Made by a program: the position numbers and the translations under genes. A stretch of 38,035 nt of DNA from Flavobacteriales bacterium (lineage in GTDB: Bacteria; Bacteroidota; Bacteroidia; Flavobacteriales_D; Sanyastnellaceae): positions 1 through 38,035 of the forward strand of contig JAQWFN010000104.1 of assembly GCA_029238785.1 (NCBI GenBank), read 5' to 3'. Positions 16,375 to 27,100 of this stretch are shown piece after piece. Each line of letters opens with the position of its first letter. Position 1 is the stretch's first letter. Below the pieces are notes generated by a model. The model ran no database searches. It was not told the origin of the DNA and saw only the letters and a program-made list of their open reading frames with translations.

Positions 16375-16728
16375 CTATGTTAAGACCTCATTGAGATCAG
16401 ATTGTAATGAAGCTATCATGGATTCTGGAATGTCTGAAAAATCCAAAAAAATCAGTCCATCTAGAGCGCCAAATGGGTGGTTGGATACGATAATGAACGG
16501 TCCGCTTTTTGGCAGCTTCTCTAAATCCTTCTCTAAACAATCGATGTTAATCTGAAGACTTTCGAAGATCTTTGGGATAAACGCGTCATGGCCAAGCTTA
16601 GCCAATTTATCGTACAATTCATTGAGGTCTTTAATTCCCGCAAACTTAATGAGCAAATCTACAAGGGGGTTAGCTTGATTTAAACGTGTAACTTTTGCCA
16701 ATTGCACTTTGGTAACTACTTCCTTCAT
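16375..16728 (-). pseudogene. Truncated lysophospholipid acyltransferase (PlsC-like), N-terminal remnant
   Basis: The reading frame codes for only 117 residues. Residues 1 to about 95 resemble the N-terminus of the Bacteroidota lysophospholipid acyltransferase family: a helical leader with LNELYDKLAKLGHDAFIPKI, then GPFIIVSNHPFGALDGLIFL, containing the catalytic HxxxxD motif as HPFGALD. Normal members continue for another 150 or more residues, with the FxEGTR-like block. Here the protein ends shortly after the active-site motif with an unrelated tail (DFSDIPESMIASLQSDLNEV). This looks like a remnant left by a deletion rather than a complete enzyme. Its location beside an IS-like element supports local rearrangement. 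Confidence 0.65.
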
Positions 16729-16873
16729 AATCGAACAACAAAGGAAAGATTAAAGCTTAACCTTCTGAAGTTAAGTCTCTTTCACTTTGACTTTGCGATG
16801 TTCATGAAGAATTGCAAGCTAATTGTTGAGCCTAAGTTAGCCTTGAGTTAAGGAGTGCTATTATGGAGATGAA

Positions 16874-19800
16874 CTAGACTGTAATTCCAACGAAAATGAT
16901 ATCATCAACCTGCTCATACTTACCTTTCCATTCAGCAAAAAAGCGCTTGGTTTCTTGAAGCTGAACACTCATGTCTTTTCCTTGCATTTGTTGAATAAGC
17001 TCTAGCATTCCTTTCTTTTTAAGCTTCTTACCGTTTGGACCTCCAAATTGATCGGGGAAACCATCTGAAAACTGGTAGAATGAATCACCCTTTTCCAATT
17101 GAATGGTGTGTAAGGTGAATTCCTTTATACGCTCATCACCTCCAAGTGCAAAGCGATCACCATTGATAACTTCCATTTCGCCATTTCTAATTAGCACCAA
17201 TGGACGTCCAGCTCCACTGTATCGAAGCGTCCTAGTTTTCAAGTCAAACTCTGTTACACTAATGTCCATTCCATCATTTACAGCGAAATCAGCATCTCCT
17301 CGAAATAATAATGATGTGAGTTTTTCATCTACCTTTTCTAACAATTCTTTGGGTGAATCAACCTCCCTGATATTAGCTTGAGCATCTAAGAGTGTAGAAC
17401 TAATCAAGGACATGAAAGCTCCAGGAACTCCATGACCAGTGCAATCTGCACAAGCAACAACAATTTTATTTTCAAACTGATCAACCCAATAAAAATCGCC
17501 ACTAACAATATCCCGAGGCTTATAAAACACAAAAGCCTGATTGAAAAACTTCTGCAACTCATTCGGATGAGGCAACATCGCCTTTTGAATACTTTTTGCA
17601 TAAATGATACTATCGGTGATGTCTTTGTTTTTTATTTCAACCAGCTCTTTTTGGTCGACAAGCTCCTTCGTAGCCAAATCAAGTGCTTTCTCGAGCTTCA
17701 ATTGGTTCTCAACCATGATCTCCTCTCGCTTTTTTACGGTGAAGAGCACAGCCAAAAATATAAGTACACTGACTCCTAAGATAAACCACCATTTCATCCA
17801 GAAAGGACCTGCGATTTTAAGTTCAATTTCTCCAGTTGTTTCGCTTTCTACACCGTCTTCGTTAAATGCTCTAAGTTTAAAAGTGTATTCTCCGGGATAT
17901 AATCTAGGGTAAATGGCCTTATTTGAACTGCTTGGTTCAGACCAGTCCAGATCATGCCCTTCAAGCATATATGAATACGTTACGGATTCTGGGTTTTTTA
18001 AGCTCAAGCCCTGAAAGTTGAATTCAATTTTATATTCATCATAAGGGAGGAAAAGCGACTTTTCGGCCATGAATAAACTATCACCAGCCTGCATGCTTGA
18101 AATAAGCACTTTTGGAGCAATCTTGTTGGGGACATCATTCAATGGATCGTAACGCAAGAGCTCAGATCCAGCTGCAAACCATAGCATATTGTACTTATCT
18201 CGTGTGAGCGCCTTGTTGGTGAAATCTAATTCCCCAAGCTGGGTATGATCAAAACTATCAACACGAGTCAAATCGCCATGGATTTTACTCAGACCTCCTC
18301 GATGGCCAACCCATGCATTTCCTTTTGAGTCTACTTTGATGCTGTAACAATAGTCAGAAAAAAGACCGTTCTCCTTTTTGAAACTCAGAGTATCCGTATC
18401 AGAAACGTACAAGACACCAAATCCATTACTTGCGATCCACACACCTTGATCATAACCTTGATCAAAACCAACCAAATCAACACCCAACAATCCTCGGTCC
18501 TGAGAAAGCATCGACTTTATCATACCGTTTTCTATATAGGTAATTCGCTGCTTGTTGGCGCCGATCCAAATTCTGCCTTTCCGGTCTAAATGCAGCGCAT
18601 TGATCACATTGTGGGGCAAGCCAGATTGAATAGACAAGTGCGATATCACACGGTCTTGCTTGATTTGATAAATCCCGAAATCTGTGGCTATATAGAGGTA
18701 AGTACCCACTTCAAGAATGTCATTAATCCGCCTATTCAACTTATCCGCTGTTAAATCAAAAGCTTTAAACACCTCATCTTCCACCCGTTTGTAAAAAAGA
18801 CCACTATTTGAAGAACCCACCCATAGTGTTCCACTCATGTCTTTCATCAAGCAACGGTACTCATCAACCGGTAAGCCATGGTCTTCGCCATAGACTTGTT
18901 TAATGTCTGTTGGCCTGAAGCCCGTATGCACAATCTCTTTATCGGTGGCCAACCACAAACCACTTTCATCAGAAATAATGTCTTTAATGTTCACTGCCCC
19001 TTGCTCCGTTTCAACGGTATAAAAAGAGAAAAAATCATCCGACATTTTCTGTAAACCTTCTCCATTTGTGGCTACCCATAGATTTCCTTCTCGATCTACA
19101 AAGGTCATTTCAATGCTCCTTGCGCCGTGTAATTCTAAATTCTTAAAACTGTAGTGCAGGTGAAGCTGTTTATTTTGGTCTATCGTTGTTTTCAAAAGCC
19201 CCCCAGAGTTAGTAGAAATCCAAAATTCATCTTCACCAGTTGCCATGATGTGCTTAACCGAATCGCTGTCAAAATCCTCACCTTGAGATTTAACTTCCCA
19301 TTTTTCGTTCACATTCTGAAGCCAAAAAACTCCAAATTCATCTGTTCCAACTAAATAAGCCTCTCCTTCGGGAATCGAGCACAATGCACTAACACTAAGC
19401 CCTTCAAAATCAGATATCTGTTGGTAGTTTGTCGGTTCCCCATCATTAAGAAGAAAAAACAATAAACCTTGATCACTTCCAACAAAACACTCATCGTTTG
19501 ATGAAATGAAAAACTCGAAATTAACAGAAGTATCTAGCTCTTTTGTGAACTGAGTGAAACTCCCATCCTTGTCAATTCGAATGAGTCCGTGCATTTGGGT
19601 CAAGGCCCATAAACGATCTTCACTATCAAATTCTAGGGCAACAACTTTTGAAGGTGCAATGGCTCGAAAATCAAAGTAGTTTATTTCAGTTCCTTTAAAG
19701 CTGGATACACCACCTTCAAAATGTCCAAAATAAGCAGTTCCATCGCTTCCAATAGCACTAGAAGTAATATACTTCCCTAGCATATTCTCCTGCTTTTGAG

Positions 19801-20008
19801 TCTCTATTGGCTCAAAGTGCTTACCATCATATCGAAAAGCCCCATCACCTGTTCCAACAATTAAATAACCTTGCTCATCCTGAATTAAGGTATAGACAAA
19901 GCGTTGGTCAAGCCTGTTCTTGTCAAGAAAGCTTTCAAATTTATGAGCTTGTCCATAAAAGGTAGTGACAAAACTCAAAAAGAAGATGGTGAATAAAATG
20001 CTTCTCAT
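16874..20008 (-). CDS. Beta-propeller / Y_Y_Y sensor with cytoplasmic SpoIIE-type PP2C phosphatase
   Basis: This 1044-residue transmembrane signalling protein opens with a signal peptide (MRSILFTIFFLSFVTTFYG). Residues from about 25 to 650 form two-component-regulator propeller repeats, recognisable as GYLIVGTGDGAFRYDG, LWVATNGEGLQKM, LWVGSSNSGLFYK and IWIGANKQRITYI. A Y_Y_Y domain follows (YSYMLEGHDLDWSEPSSSNK). One TM helix lies at about 737-758, then a coiled coil. A SpoIIE/PP2C domain spans about 800-1044, with its metal-binding Asp residues intact in VSGDFYWVD, ADCTGHGVPGAFMSLI, FSDGFPDQFGG and VDDIIFVGI. Such proteins sense an extracytoplasmic signal and dephosphorylate Ser/Thr on cytoplasmic partners such as anti-sigma antagonists. 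The start overlaps the stop of the upstream secreted-protein gene (ATGA), which implies translational coupling. Confidence 0.93.
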   Translation of the reverse strand: MRSILFTIFFLSFVTTFYGQAHKFESFLDKNRLDQRFVYTLIQDEQGYLIVGTGDGAFRYDGKHFEPIETQKQENMLGKYITSSAIGSDGTAYFGHFEGGVSSFKGTEINYFDFRAIAPSKVVALEFDSEDRLWALTQMHGLIRIDKDGSFTQFTKELDTSVNFEFFISSNDECFVGSDQGLLFFLLNDGEPTNYQQISDFEGLSVSALCSIPEGEAYLVGTDEFGVFWLQNVNEKWEVKSQGEDFDSDSVKHIMATGEDEFWISTNSGGLLKTTIDQNKQLHLHYSFKNLELHGARSIEMTFVDREGNLWVATNGEGLQKMSDDFFSFYTVETEQGAVNIKDIISDESGLWLATDKEIVHTGFRPTDIKQVYGEDHGLPVDEYRCLMKDMSGTLWVGSSNSGLFYKRVEDEVFKAFDLTADKLNRRINDILEVGTYLYIATDFGIYQIKQDRVISHLSIQSGLPHNVINALHLDRKGRIWIGANKQRITYIENGMIKSMLSQDRGLLGVDLVGFDQGYDQGVWIASNGFGVLYVSDTDTLSFKKENGLFSDYCYSIKVDSKGNAWVGHRGGLSKIHGDLTRVDSFDHTQLGELDFTNKALTRDKYNMLWFAAGSELLRYDPLNDVPNKIAPKVLISSMQAGDSLFMAEKSLFLPYDEYKIEFNFQGLSLKNPESVTYSYMLEGHDLDWSEPSSSNKAIYPRLYPGEYTFKLRAFNEDGVESETTGEIELKIAGPFWMKWWFILGVSVLIFLAVLFTVKKREEIMVENQLKLEKALDLATKELVDQKELVEIKNKDITDSIIYAKSIQKAMLPHPNELQKFFNQAFVFYKPRDIVSGDFYWVDQFENKIVVACADCTGHGVPGAFMSLISSTLLDAQANIREVDSPKELLEKVDEKLTSLLFRGDADFAVNDGMDISVTEFDLKTRTLRYSGAGRPLVLIRNGEMEVINGDRFALGGDERIKEFTLHTIQLEKGDSFYQFSDGFPDQFGGPNGKKLKKKGMLELIQQMQGKDMSVQLQETKRFFAEWKGKYEQVDDIIFVGITV

Positions 20009-20973
20009 CGCTTGATGGGCGTTGAAGTTGCTTTTCCTTTGAATTGGGGTATTCCTCCAATGGGAACAACGAAGAAAGGTAGGAGCTCACCGTATTGGTT
20101 GCGCACCGAAAAAACCACATTATTATTATTGACGTTCGTGGCCGGGGTTTTGACAAACTGAATATCAACGCTTTTTCCACGCTCTTCATCCTTCACCTTA
20201 TAGGTAGAATGTGCCCATTCATCATCTTTGGATGTCTTGACGTCTTCATTCCATGATACCACAGAAACAATTCTAATGTAACCATCATTGTCCCAGTCGA
20301 AATTCGATTGTTCCAAGGAAATCACTTCATCATCAATAAAAGGATATACATGAGATATTTGCCTGTGGTCTGCATGAAGTCTAAAAGTATACTCATATGT
20401 GAAGGCATTTCCTCCCTCAACTTCTACATTTTCTTCCGCCTGAGTGCTCATGAAATAGCGATAAAGATTTCCATCATCACCCTTCACACCTTCGCAAATA
20501 ATTTTAAAAACGTACGCATCGAACTTCTTTATGTACTCTCCAGAAGATGGGTTAAACGGACCAAAGGTGTACCAGTTTTGATCATACTTCTCTTGCTGTC
20601 CGAACGTCTTAGTAGCTAGTAAACTACCACTATCATAGCTTCCAACCGGATCGGTTTGCTGGGCATCAGGATTTGAGTAACATGCAGCACCTCCAAAAAC
20701 ACTAAAACGACTTAGTGAATTGAACGCTACATTTTTCTCGTCTAGCTCTCCTGAACAATCAGGATCAAAAACTCTGAAATAAACGGGGGCGTGGTAATCA
20801 TGAGGTACAGAGAAGAAAAACACTTGAGAGTGATCATCGTCACCCCAATCACTTTTAGCGTCCTTTCCAAAAGTCACCAAAAAAGGAATATTCTCATCGA
20901 GTGCAGGAACTTGTTGACCAAAGGTGCTACTAAAGATCAGCAGTGTCAATAAACTTGAAAAAAGATACTTCAT
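20005..20973 (-). CDS. Secreted protein of unknown function, coupled to the sensor phosphatase
   Basis: I do not recognise this family. It is a 322-residue protein with a clear signal peptide (MKYLFSSLLTLLIFSSTFGQ). The body is rich in aromatic and acidic residues and beta-strand-like segments (DDDHSQVFFFSVPHDYHAPV, YFRVFDPDCSGELDE, NWYTFGPFNPSSGEYIKKF). It has no T9SS sorting domain, so it is probably periplasmic or loosely exported. It is short of Cys and shows no known catalytic motif. The stop codon overlaps the ATG of the propeller-SpoIIE sensor gene by 4 nt, the strongest clue to function: it may be a ligand, co-receptor or reporter of envelope state for that sensor. An 85-bp gap separates it from the OmpA-domain gene upstream. 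Confidence 0.8.
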   Translation of the reverse strand: MKYLFSSLLTLLIFSSTFGQQVPALDENIPFLVTFGKDAKSDWGDDDHSQVFFFSVPHDYHAPVYFRVFDPDCSGELDEKNVAFNSLSRFSVFGGAACYSNPDAQQTDPVGSYDSGSLLATKTFGQQEKYDQNWYTFGPFNPSSGEYIKKFDAYVFKIICEGVKGDDGNLYRYFMSTQAEENVEVEGGNAFTYEYTFRLHADHRQISHVYPFIDDEVISLEQSNFDWDNDGYIRIVSVVSWNEDVKTSKDDEWAHSTYKVKDEERGKSVDIQFVKTPATNVNNNNVVFSVRNQYGELLPFFVVPIGGIPQFKGKATSTPIKR

Positions 20974-21058
20974 GATTAGAGTGGTTTATCCTATTGTAAG
21001 ATTAGACTTACTACAAGTACTCCACTTCTACGAAAAAGTTTACAAAAAGTTCCAATTC

Positions 21059-23239
21059 TCAACCCGCAGAGCGATTACCAGTGGGAAGCGTATTTTTCGC
21101 TTTCTCCATTATTTCAAAAAGTATCTCAAACTCTACTCGTCGGTTTCGAGCTCTACCTTCTTCACTCTTATTATCATCTACAGGTTGGCTATTTCCAAAG
21201 CCCAAACATTCAATCCTATTTTTTGAAATGCCTTTTGAAATAAGGAATTCTTTAACCGCTTGAGCGCGCTTTTCACTAAGCGCTTGATTGTGTGTATCTG
21301 TTCCCCTATCGTCTGTGTGTGCTTTTACCAAAAGTTGAATTTCAGGTTCAAGCATCATTACCTCTACCACCTTTTGAAGATTTTTATATGATTCCTTGGT
21401 GATCATGTGACTGTCTGTATCGAATTGAATATCGCTTAGTTTATTCATTTGGGTGTTCATCTCACTCTTCACCTCTTCAGGGAAGTACATTCCTCTTTTT
21501 ACAAAAGATCGATCGAATTCATCACTTGTTCTGTCCATTACTAAAGATTGATCATAGCCAGCATTGATCATTTGCTTATAAATGCGATACAACTGGGTAA
21601 TTTCACTTACCTCACCCACAGAATAATGGAAGCTACTGTCAGCAAACTCATAACGTTCTGTAATGGTGTAGTTTACGTTCTCAAAGTACGGATCGCTTAA
21701 TGGGATTTGTTTGAGACTCGACTTCAGCTCAACGAAGTAAACAATGGGCTTTCTTTGTCCCAAATCATTAAAAAATCGGGGAGAAGACCTTGGTTGCATG
21801 GCTGTTAATTCGGGCTCCATTCTTCTCGCCTCTATTTCCTCAAACTCAGGAGAATCTTCAACAACAACTACTTTTCTGTAGGCACAAGTTTGCTCGTAGC
21901 CTGCGGCAGTCAAATCAGAAAGTAAACCAACCTTCAGCCAATGCTCACCTACGACTGAACTCGACCATTCATAACTTTCTCCTTCACCAACCATATCTTT
22001 CTGATCAAACCAAAAACACTCCTTCACTTCCATAAAGTCAACAAAGGTTTTATTCAATTCGAGACCAATAGACTCATTAACCTTTACCGTATCTGGAACT
22101 TCGAATATGGGATAATCTGGTCGAGCTATGCTAACGTACAACTCTGAAACAGCAGCAAACTGATGTCCGCTTATTGAGTCGAAAACGTTCAATTTCACAT
22201 CATAATCGCCAAAATCAGGGAAACAATGTTCAACACTTAATCCACGTGCGCTTGTTCCATCACCAAAATCCCACTCATAAACTAAAGGAAGGGTATCGCA
22301 TTCTTTTAATTTGGTTTCCTGAATCAAGTAACAGAAACTTGGCTCTAAGGCCTCTTTACAACCGTTGAACTCAGGGTACTTGAGATTGATTTCAAAAACA
22401 TCACTTTGCGAACGATCGCGATCGCTACTTACATAGCCTTTCTTACCCCTTGGAAGTAATGTCAGAGCAAAATCATTGGCAGCACTGTTAATACCTCTTG
22501 GTGCAAAAGCTTGTCCTTTCAATTGCCCATCTTGAATAGCTATCATAAAGACGTCAAGTCCTCCTTGGCCTTCATGTCCATCTGAGCTAAAATATAAGAA
22601 GCCATTATCATCAATAAAAGGATAAAGCTCTGAGCCCGGAGTGTTCACCGCATTACTCAAATGAATTGGCTTTGACCAATTATTATTGATGAGCTCTGAA
22701 AAATAAATATCACTCCCTCCTTGACCACCTTCACGATCACTTGAATAATACAATCGTGTTCCAGTTGGGTCTAAGCAAGGATGCGCTGTATTGCAGTTTA
22801 TGTCATTCCACGGAAAATCTTGCGGAGCGGTCCATTTTTTACCATCCCACATCACTGAAAAAATGCCGAGCTTAGAAGGACTTGCTTGCCCCCTATCGTT
22901 CATTTTCGGGTCGATGTTGGCTGTGTAGTACATGGTTTTACCATCGTTACTAAAACAAGCGCTTCCTTGATTAAAACTGGTGTTGATTTGTTTGCTGAAA
23001 GGCTGAACAAGGCCGTTTTGGTATTGATACAAGGAAGATGTTGGCTTTCCTTCTTGGTCAAGCATAGCTTTAATTACGCTTTCTTTTCTGTTTGAAACGA
23101 AAACAATTCCAGAATCAAGAAGCACCGCAGCATATTCATCTGCATCGCTATTAAACTCACATGGCTTCAAGGTGAATTCCTGGGCATAAGACCATGCACA
23201 GCTCAAGATCAAGACGATATGTATAGCAACAGTTTTCAA
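21059..23239 (-). CDS. PD40/PKD/OmpA-domain outer-membrane-associated protein
   Basis: This is a 726-residue exported protein with signal peptide MKTVAIHIVLILSCAWSYA. Residues 25-300 contain WD40-like PD40 repeats (RLYYSSDREGGQGGSDIYFS, YFSSDGHEGQGGLDVFM). Then come a PKD-like domain (YEWDFGDGTSARGLSVEHCF), a variable linker, and a C-terminal OmpA peptidoglycan-binding domain (VKAHTDDRGTDTHNQALSEK ... GFGNSQPVDDNKSEEGRARN). Proteins of this build (PorE-like) tether T9SS-associated surface machinery to peptidoglycan and usually sit beside porP/sprF genes, as here. The start is TTG, placed directly after the TAA of the PorP/SprF gene with no gap. No nearby ATG preserves the signal peptide. The whole arrangement points to translational coupling in one operon. 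Confidence 0.88.
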   Translation of the reverse strand: MKTVAIHIVLILSCAWSYAQEFTLKPCEFNSDADEYAAVLLDSGIVFVSNRKESVIKAMLDQEGKPTSSLYQYQNGLVQPFSKQINTSFNQGSACFSNDGKTMYYTANIDPKMNDRGQASPSKLGIFSVMWDGKKWTAPQDFPWNDINCNTAHPCLDPTGTRLYYSSDREGGQGGSDIYFSELINNNWSKPIHLSNAVNTPGSELYPFIDDNGFLYFSSDGHEGQGGLDVFMIAIQDGQLKGQAFAPRGINSAANDFALTLLPRGKKGYVSSDRDRSQSDVFEINLKYPEFNGCKEALEPSFCYLIQETKLKECDTLPLVYEWDFGDGTSARGLSVEHCFPDFGDYDVKLNVFDSISGHQFAAVSELYVSIARPDYPIFEVPDTVKVNESIGLELNKTFVDFMEVKECFWFDQKDMVGEGESYEWSSSVVGEHWLKVGLLSDLTAAGYEQTCAYRKVVVVEDSPEFEEIEARRMEPELTAMQPRSSPRFFNDLGQRKPIVYFVELKSSLKQIPLSDPYFENVNYTITERYEFADSSFHYSVGEVSEITQLYRIYKQMINAGYDQSLVMDRTSDEFDRSFVKRGMYFPEEVKSEMNTQMNKLSDIQFDTDSHMITKESYKNLQKVVEVMMLEPEIQLLVKAHTDDRGTDTHNQALSEKRAQAVKEFLISKGISKNRIECLGFGNSQPVDDNKSEEGRARNRRVEFEILFEIMEKAKNTLPTGNRSAG

Positions 23240-24178
23240 TTAGAAAAATTTGGGTGAGGTGGAGTTGGTTTTGAAAATAAGGTCGTAGGTCAAGGTAATT
23301 TCATGTGACATTCGGAAATAGCTATTGTAGGTTCCAATCTCAATTTCATTGCTGTAGGCTAAAGCAAATTGCCCATTCAAATGATACCTCATCAAAGACA
23401 AAAAAGCATTTGACGTTCGGTAAGACACACCTATTTCAAGAATCTCATTGTAATTTGCAATTAAATTAAAGTCGAATTGTTGTGGCTGCCCTGCAAGCGA
23501 TCGAAGCAATACTGACGGCTGTAATTTCAAGTTTCTATTCAACTTTAACCGAGCTCCAATGGCTCCAAAAACGCTTGTACTGGCCATGTCAAATTGAGCA
23601 TCATAAGACTGCCCTCCAGCATATTTGTGCTGCATCAAACTTGGCGCACTTAAGCTAACAAACCACTGTTGCGTGGAATAATAAACTCCTGCTCCAAAAT
23701 CAGGTAAATTAAATCGATCGTCTCCACCAGTGAATACCTCATCAAGCTCTAAACCGGTGGTATGAACTTTACTCCATTCATTTGATTGCATGACCATCCC
23801 TCCAGAGAGTCCAAAAGCCAATTTCCCAGCACCCAACTTGACACGATAAGCCATGTTTGCCATGAAGGCGTTTTTCTTAGAAACTCCAATGGCGTCGCGG
23901 TAAACTAATAAACCAAAAGCTAACTTTTCATTTTTTGTTGGACTGTGAATTGCCAAGGTTTGAGTTACAGGTGCTCCATCTATTGCAGACCATTGGTTGC
24001 GGTAGGTAAGGGCAATACTTAATGCCTCTCGAGAACCAGAAAAAGCCGGATTCATTGGGAGTGCATTGCTCAAATACTGCGCATTCACAGGAGCGTGTTG
24101 AGCACTTAAACTTAAGCTCAAGCAAAGGCCAAGTAGCAAACTCAGCAGCTTAAATGATTTATCTGCGTATAACAACAT
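23240..24178 (-). CDS. PorP/SprF family type IX secretion outer-membrane protein
   Basis: This 312-residue beta-barrel-like protein belongs to the PorP/SprF family. After the signal peptide (KLLSLLLGLCLSLSLSAQ) it has the family hallmark QYLSNALPMNPAFSGSREAL and YRNQWSAIDGAPVTQTLAIH. Alternating strands such as GVYYSTQQWFVSLSAPSLMQ and the typical closing strand follow. PorP/SprF proteins are needed to export and anchor T9SS cargo with a type B C-terminal domain, for example SprF for the SprB adhesin. The gene immediately upstream encodes exactly such a type B cargo. I chose ATG 24178 because it gives a proper signal peptide. This start overlaps the adhesin 3' end by 20 bp. An upstream in-frame ATG would add 18 residues not seen in the family. 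Confidence 0.93.
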   Translation of the reverse strand: MLLYADKSFKLLSLLLGLCLSLSLSAQHAPVNAQYLSNALPMNPAFSGSREALSIALTYRNQWSAIDGAPVTQTLAIHSPTKNEKLAFGLLVYRDAIGVSKKNAFMANMAYRVKLGAGKLAFGLSGGMVMQSNEWSKVHTTGLELDEVFTGGDDRFNLPDFGAGVYYSTQQWFVSLSAPSLMQHKYAGGQSYDAQFDMASTSVFGAIGARLKLNRNLKLQPSVLLRSLAGQPQQFDFNLIANYNEILEIGVSYRTSNAFLSLMRYHLNGQFALAYSNEIEIGTYNSYFRMSHEITLTYDLIFKTNSTSPKFF

Positions 24179-27100
24179 AGCCTGTATATTCTTTGTTATC
24201 AAGTAATAATACGTAGAAGTACGTATCATCAATAAGCTCTACTCCATCCGTGGTTCCATCCCATGAATTATCGTAGTTTAAGTTGGTGTACACGTTCTGA
24301 CCCCAACGGTTATAGATTTGAAGCTCCCGGGACTCATAGCGGCTTAATGCGATAATTTCAAAGGTATCGTTAGCTCCATCTCCATTAGGTGAAAACCCTG
24401 ATGGAATATCGAACATGATGTTATTCACCCACACCGTGTCTTGAATTGGATCGCACACGCCGTTACTAATATTAATCAAGAATAAATTCAAACCTTCATC
24501 CATATTACTTATTTCGATAGCCAAACTATTTGGATCTGAGATGGATGATGAACTGTTTGTTGTCCAAAGCACATCTCCATTACCCGTGTAGTTAGCCTCA
24601 ATGTTAATCACTGGCTGAATGGTGGTGATGTTGTTAAGGACGCTTAATTCTCCTAGATCTTCTAAAAAGTTCAGGATAATATCGTCTCGTGAAGTACAAG
24701 TACCGTTAGTGGCAAAAAAGCTGAGTTCATAAACACCAATTTCTGAGGCAGTAACATCGCAAATAAGTCCTTCTTCAAAAAGGCTCAAGCCCTCATCACC
24801 TTCCCACCAGAACGTATTTGCGTTTGTAGCACCAACAAGCGTAGTTGATAAGCCACAAACATCGCGACTTTCACCTGCATCAATATTTGGCGGACCAATA
24901 ATATGAATGCTTTGAGTGCTATCTGCTGCACACGCCCCTTCACCTACGGTGAGCGTTATATTTAAAATTTGGCCTATATAACTGTTCAAATTTAGCACCC
25001 CTTCAAGCCCCCAATCCCAACTTGGGTCTTCACCACCGAAGTAGTAATCATTTAGATTAAGTACCCCTTCATTGGAACAAATTGTTGAAGGTAGTGCAGA
25101 CCATGCTGCGGATGAACTTTCCAAGATGTTGACCTCCCAAAAAACAGAAGTGCTATTTCCAGTCACATCTGTTGCCGAAAACTCAATAATAGTAGTTCCA
25201 GCAGGGAAAATGTCGCCTGAACTCAATTCAGGATGATTCACTTGAACTACTTCAACAAGCCCGCAATCAGCCATCACTTCTGGTAGGTAGTAGTTTACAG
25301 GACCTTGGCATAATTCCACTGAAATTGGTTCAATCAATACAGGAGCTGCAAGATCTAGAACACTTATAGTAAAAGAAATTAAGTTTGAATTTCCATTTCC
25401 GTCAGTAGCTTCAAAAACGATCAAATGCTCCCCAATTGGGAAAAAACTGCCAGAAGCTAATCCTTCAATTAAAATGAGTTCTTCATCACCACAAGAAGCA
25501 TCTAATGTGGGCAAAGGATAATTAAGGCTTGCTCCACATTCATTAGCATTACTGAGTTCAATGATGATATCTTCATAGTCTAAGAAAACCGGTGCCTGAT
25601 TGTCAATAACTTCTAAAGTTTTAGTGCAAGTTACTTCGTTTACACCGTCGCTAATAACAAAGCTAATCTCATGAATACCAACACCAACAAACTGGTTCAT
25701 TGGACTTTGGCTGATGCTCATGTTTGAGCCACAATTATCTGTAGCTAAAATTAAGGAGGTGAAATCTTCAATAAGGTACTCGCAATTTGTTTCGATTAAT
25801 GGAAGATCAAAAGCATCACAATCAACTAGAGGAAAACTTTGGTCTTCTACAATTAAATTAAATGAACACGATGAGGTGTTCCCTTCATTGTCAGAAATAC
25901 TCGCAGAAATCAAGTGAGTTCCAATACTCAAATAAGTTCCTGAACTCGGACTTAAGCTTAGTGAGAGGTTAGCACAATCAGGCAAATTAAAATCAAAGAA
26001 AGCAAGCTCTGGAAGCACGGCTCCGCAGTCCACAGCAGCAATTGTAATGTCTTCACAGCTAAGGCTTGGGAGAGCACTTGTAATTTCAAATGAGCTTGCG
26101 CATGTAGCAAAACTTCCAAAAGTACCGTTCAACTCAAAAACAACTTCAATCACTTGTTCTTCTGTGAATTCTGTTCCTGCCGCTGGAAATTGGCTGATTG
26201 AAATACCTTCAGAGCAGATTCCCGACCAAGTAATACTTGAAGTGTAATCCGGAATAATGAAGCTGCAATCATTCATCAATTGATTTGGAATTGAGGCACA
26301 ACTATCAATGGTAAGCACATTGGTAGAGATTACCTCGATTTGAGTTTCAAGTTGACTTTCGTTTCCAAATGCATCTATGGCGATAATAGTGATATTGTGA
26401 AGGCCCGCTTCAAGAATAGTACCTGCTTCCGGGCTCATACTAATGCTCAGTTCATTGCAATCGTATGCGTTGATATATTCCAGAACATCTGCCAATTCAT
26501 AGGTACAAGCTTCTGAGCTCATAAAGTTCAAGTCGGCCTCCCAAGTAATTTCAGGAGCTGTGGTATCCGTAACATTTAAAGAGCTTGAGCAAGAACTCTG
26601 GTTTCCTTGAGCATCTTCAGCTGTAAATGTGATTTGGTAAACTCCTTCACTAAGAATTGTTCCAGGAGCTATACTTTGAGTTACACTAAGCAGGCTACAA
26701 TTATCTGTCACCATTGCGGCACTTGTAAAATCTTCCATTACGTATTGGCAAGATTCGTCAAGGTTAAGGTCGGGCAGACTCACTGGGCAACTTAGAACTG
26801 GCACCAAGGTATCCTCCACAAAAAGGTCGAACTCACAGCTCGTGCTATTTCCTGCCTCATCAGTAACCACAATAGAAACCGTCTGATTTTCATTAATCGC
26901 AGATCCCGGGGCTGGCAATTGTTCGATGAGGAGGTTCTCAAAACTGGTGCAAGCATCCGAAACTAATAACAGAGATCTATAATCGGGTAATTCACTTGTG
27001 CAGAGGGTTCCTAAATCTAAGCTTTGGTTTTCTACACAGGCTATAATTTCAGGTGGAGTAAGGTCTAAAAGATTTGCATTAAAGGAGCACGAACTGTTAT

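Noticed and set aside
16375-16728. Small gene considered as an antitoxin or regulator
   Set aside because: The NHPFGALDG motif identifies it as an acyltransferase remnant.
16798-16851. Short plus-strand ORF starting ATGTTCATGAAG in the spacer before the sensor gene's 3' end
   Set aside because: It has only about 17 codons, with no supporting RBS or conservation signal visible.
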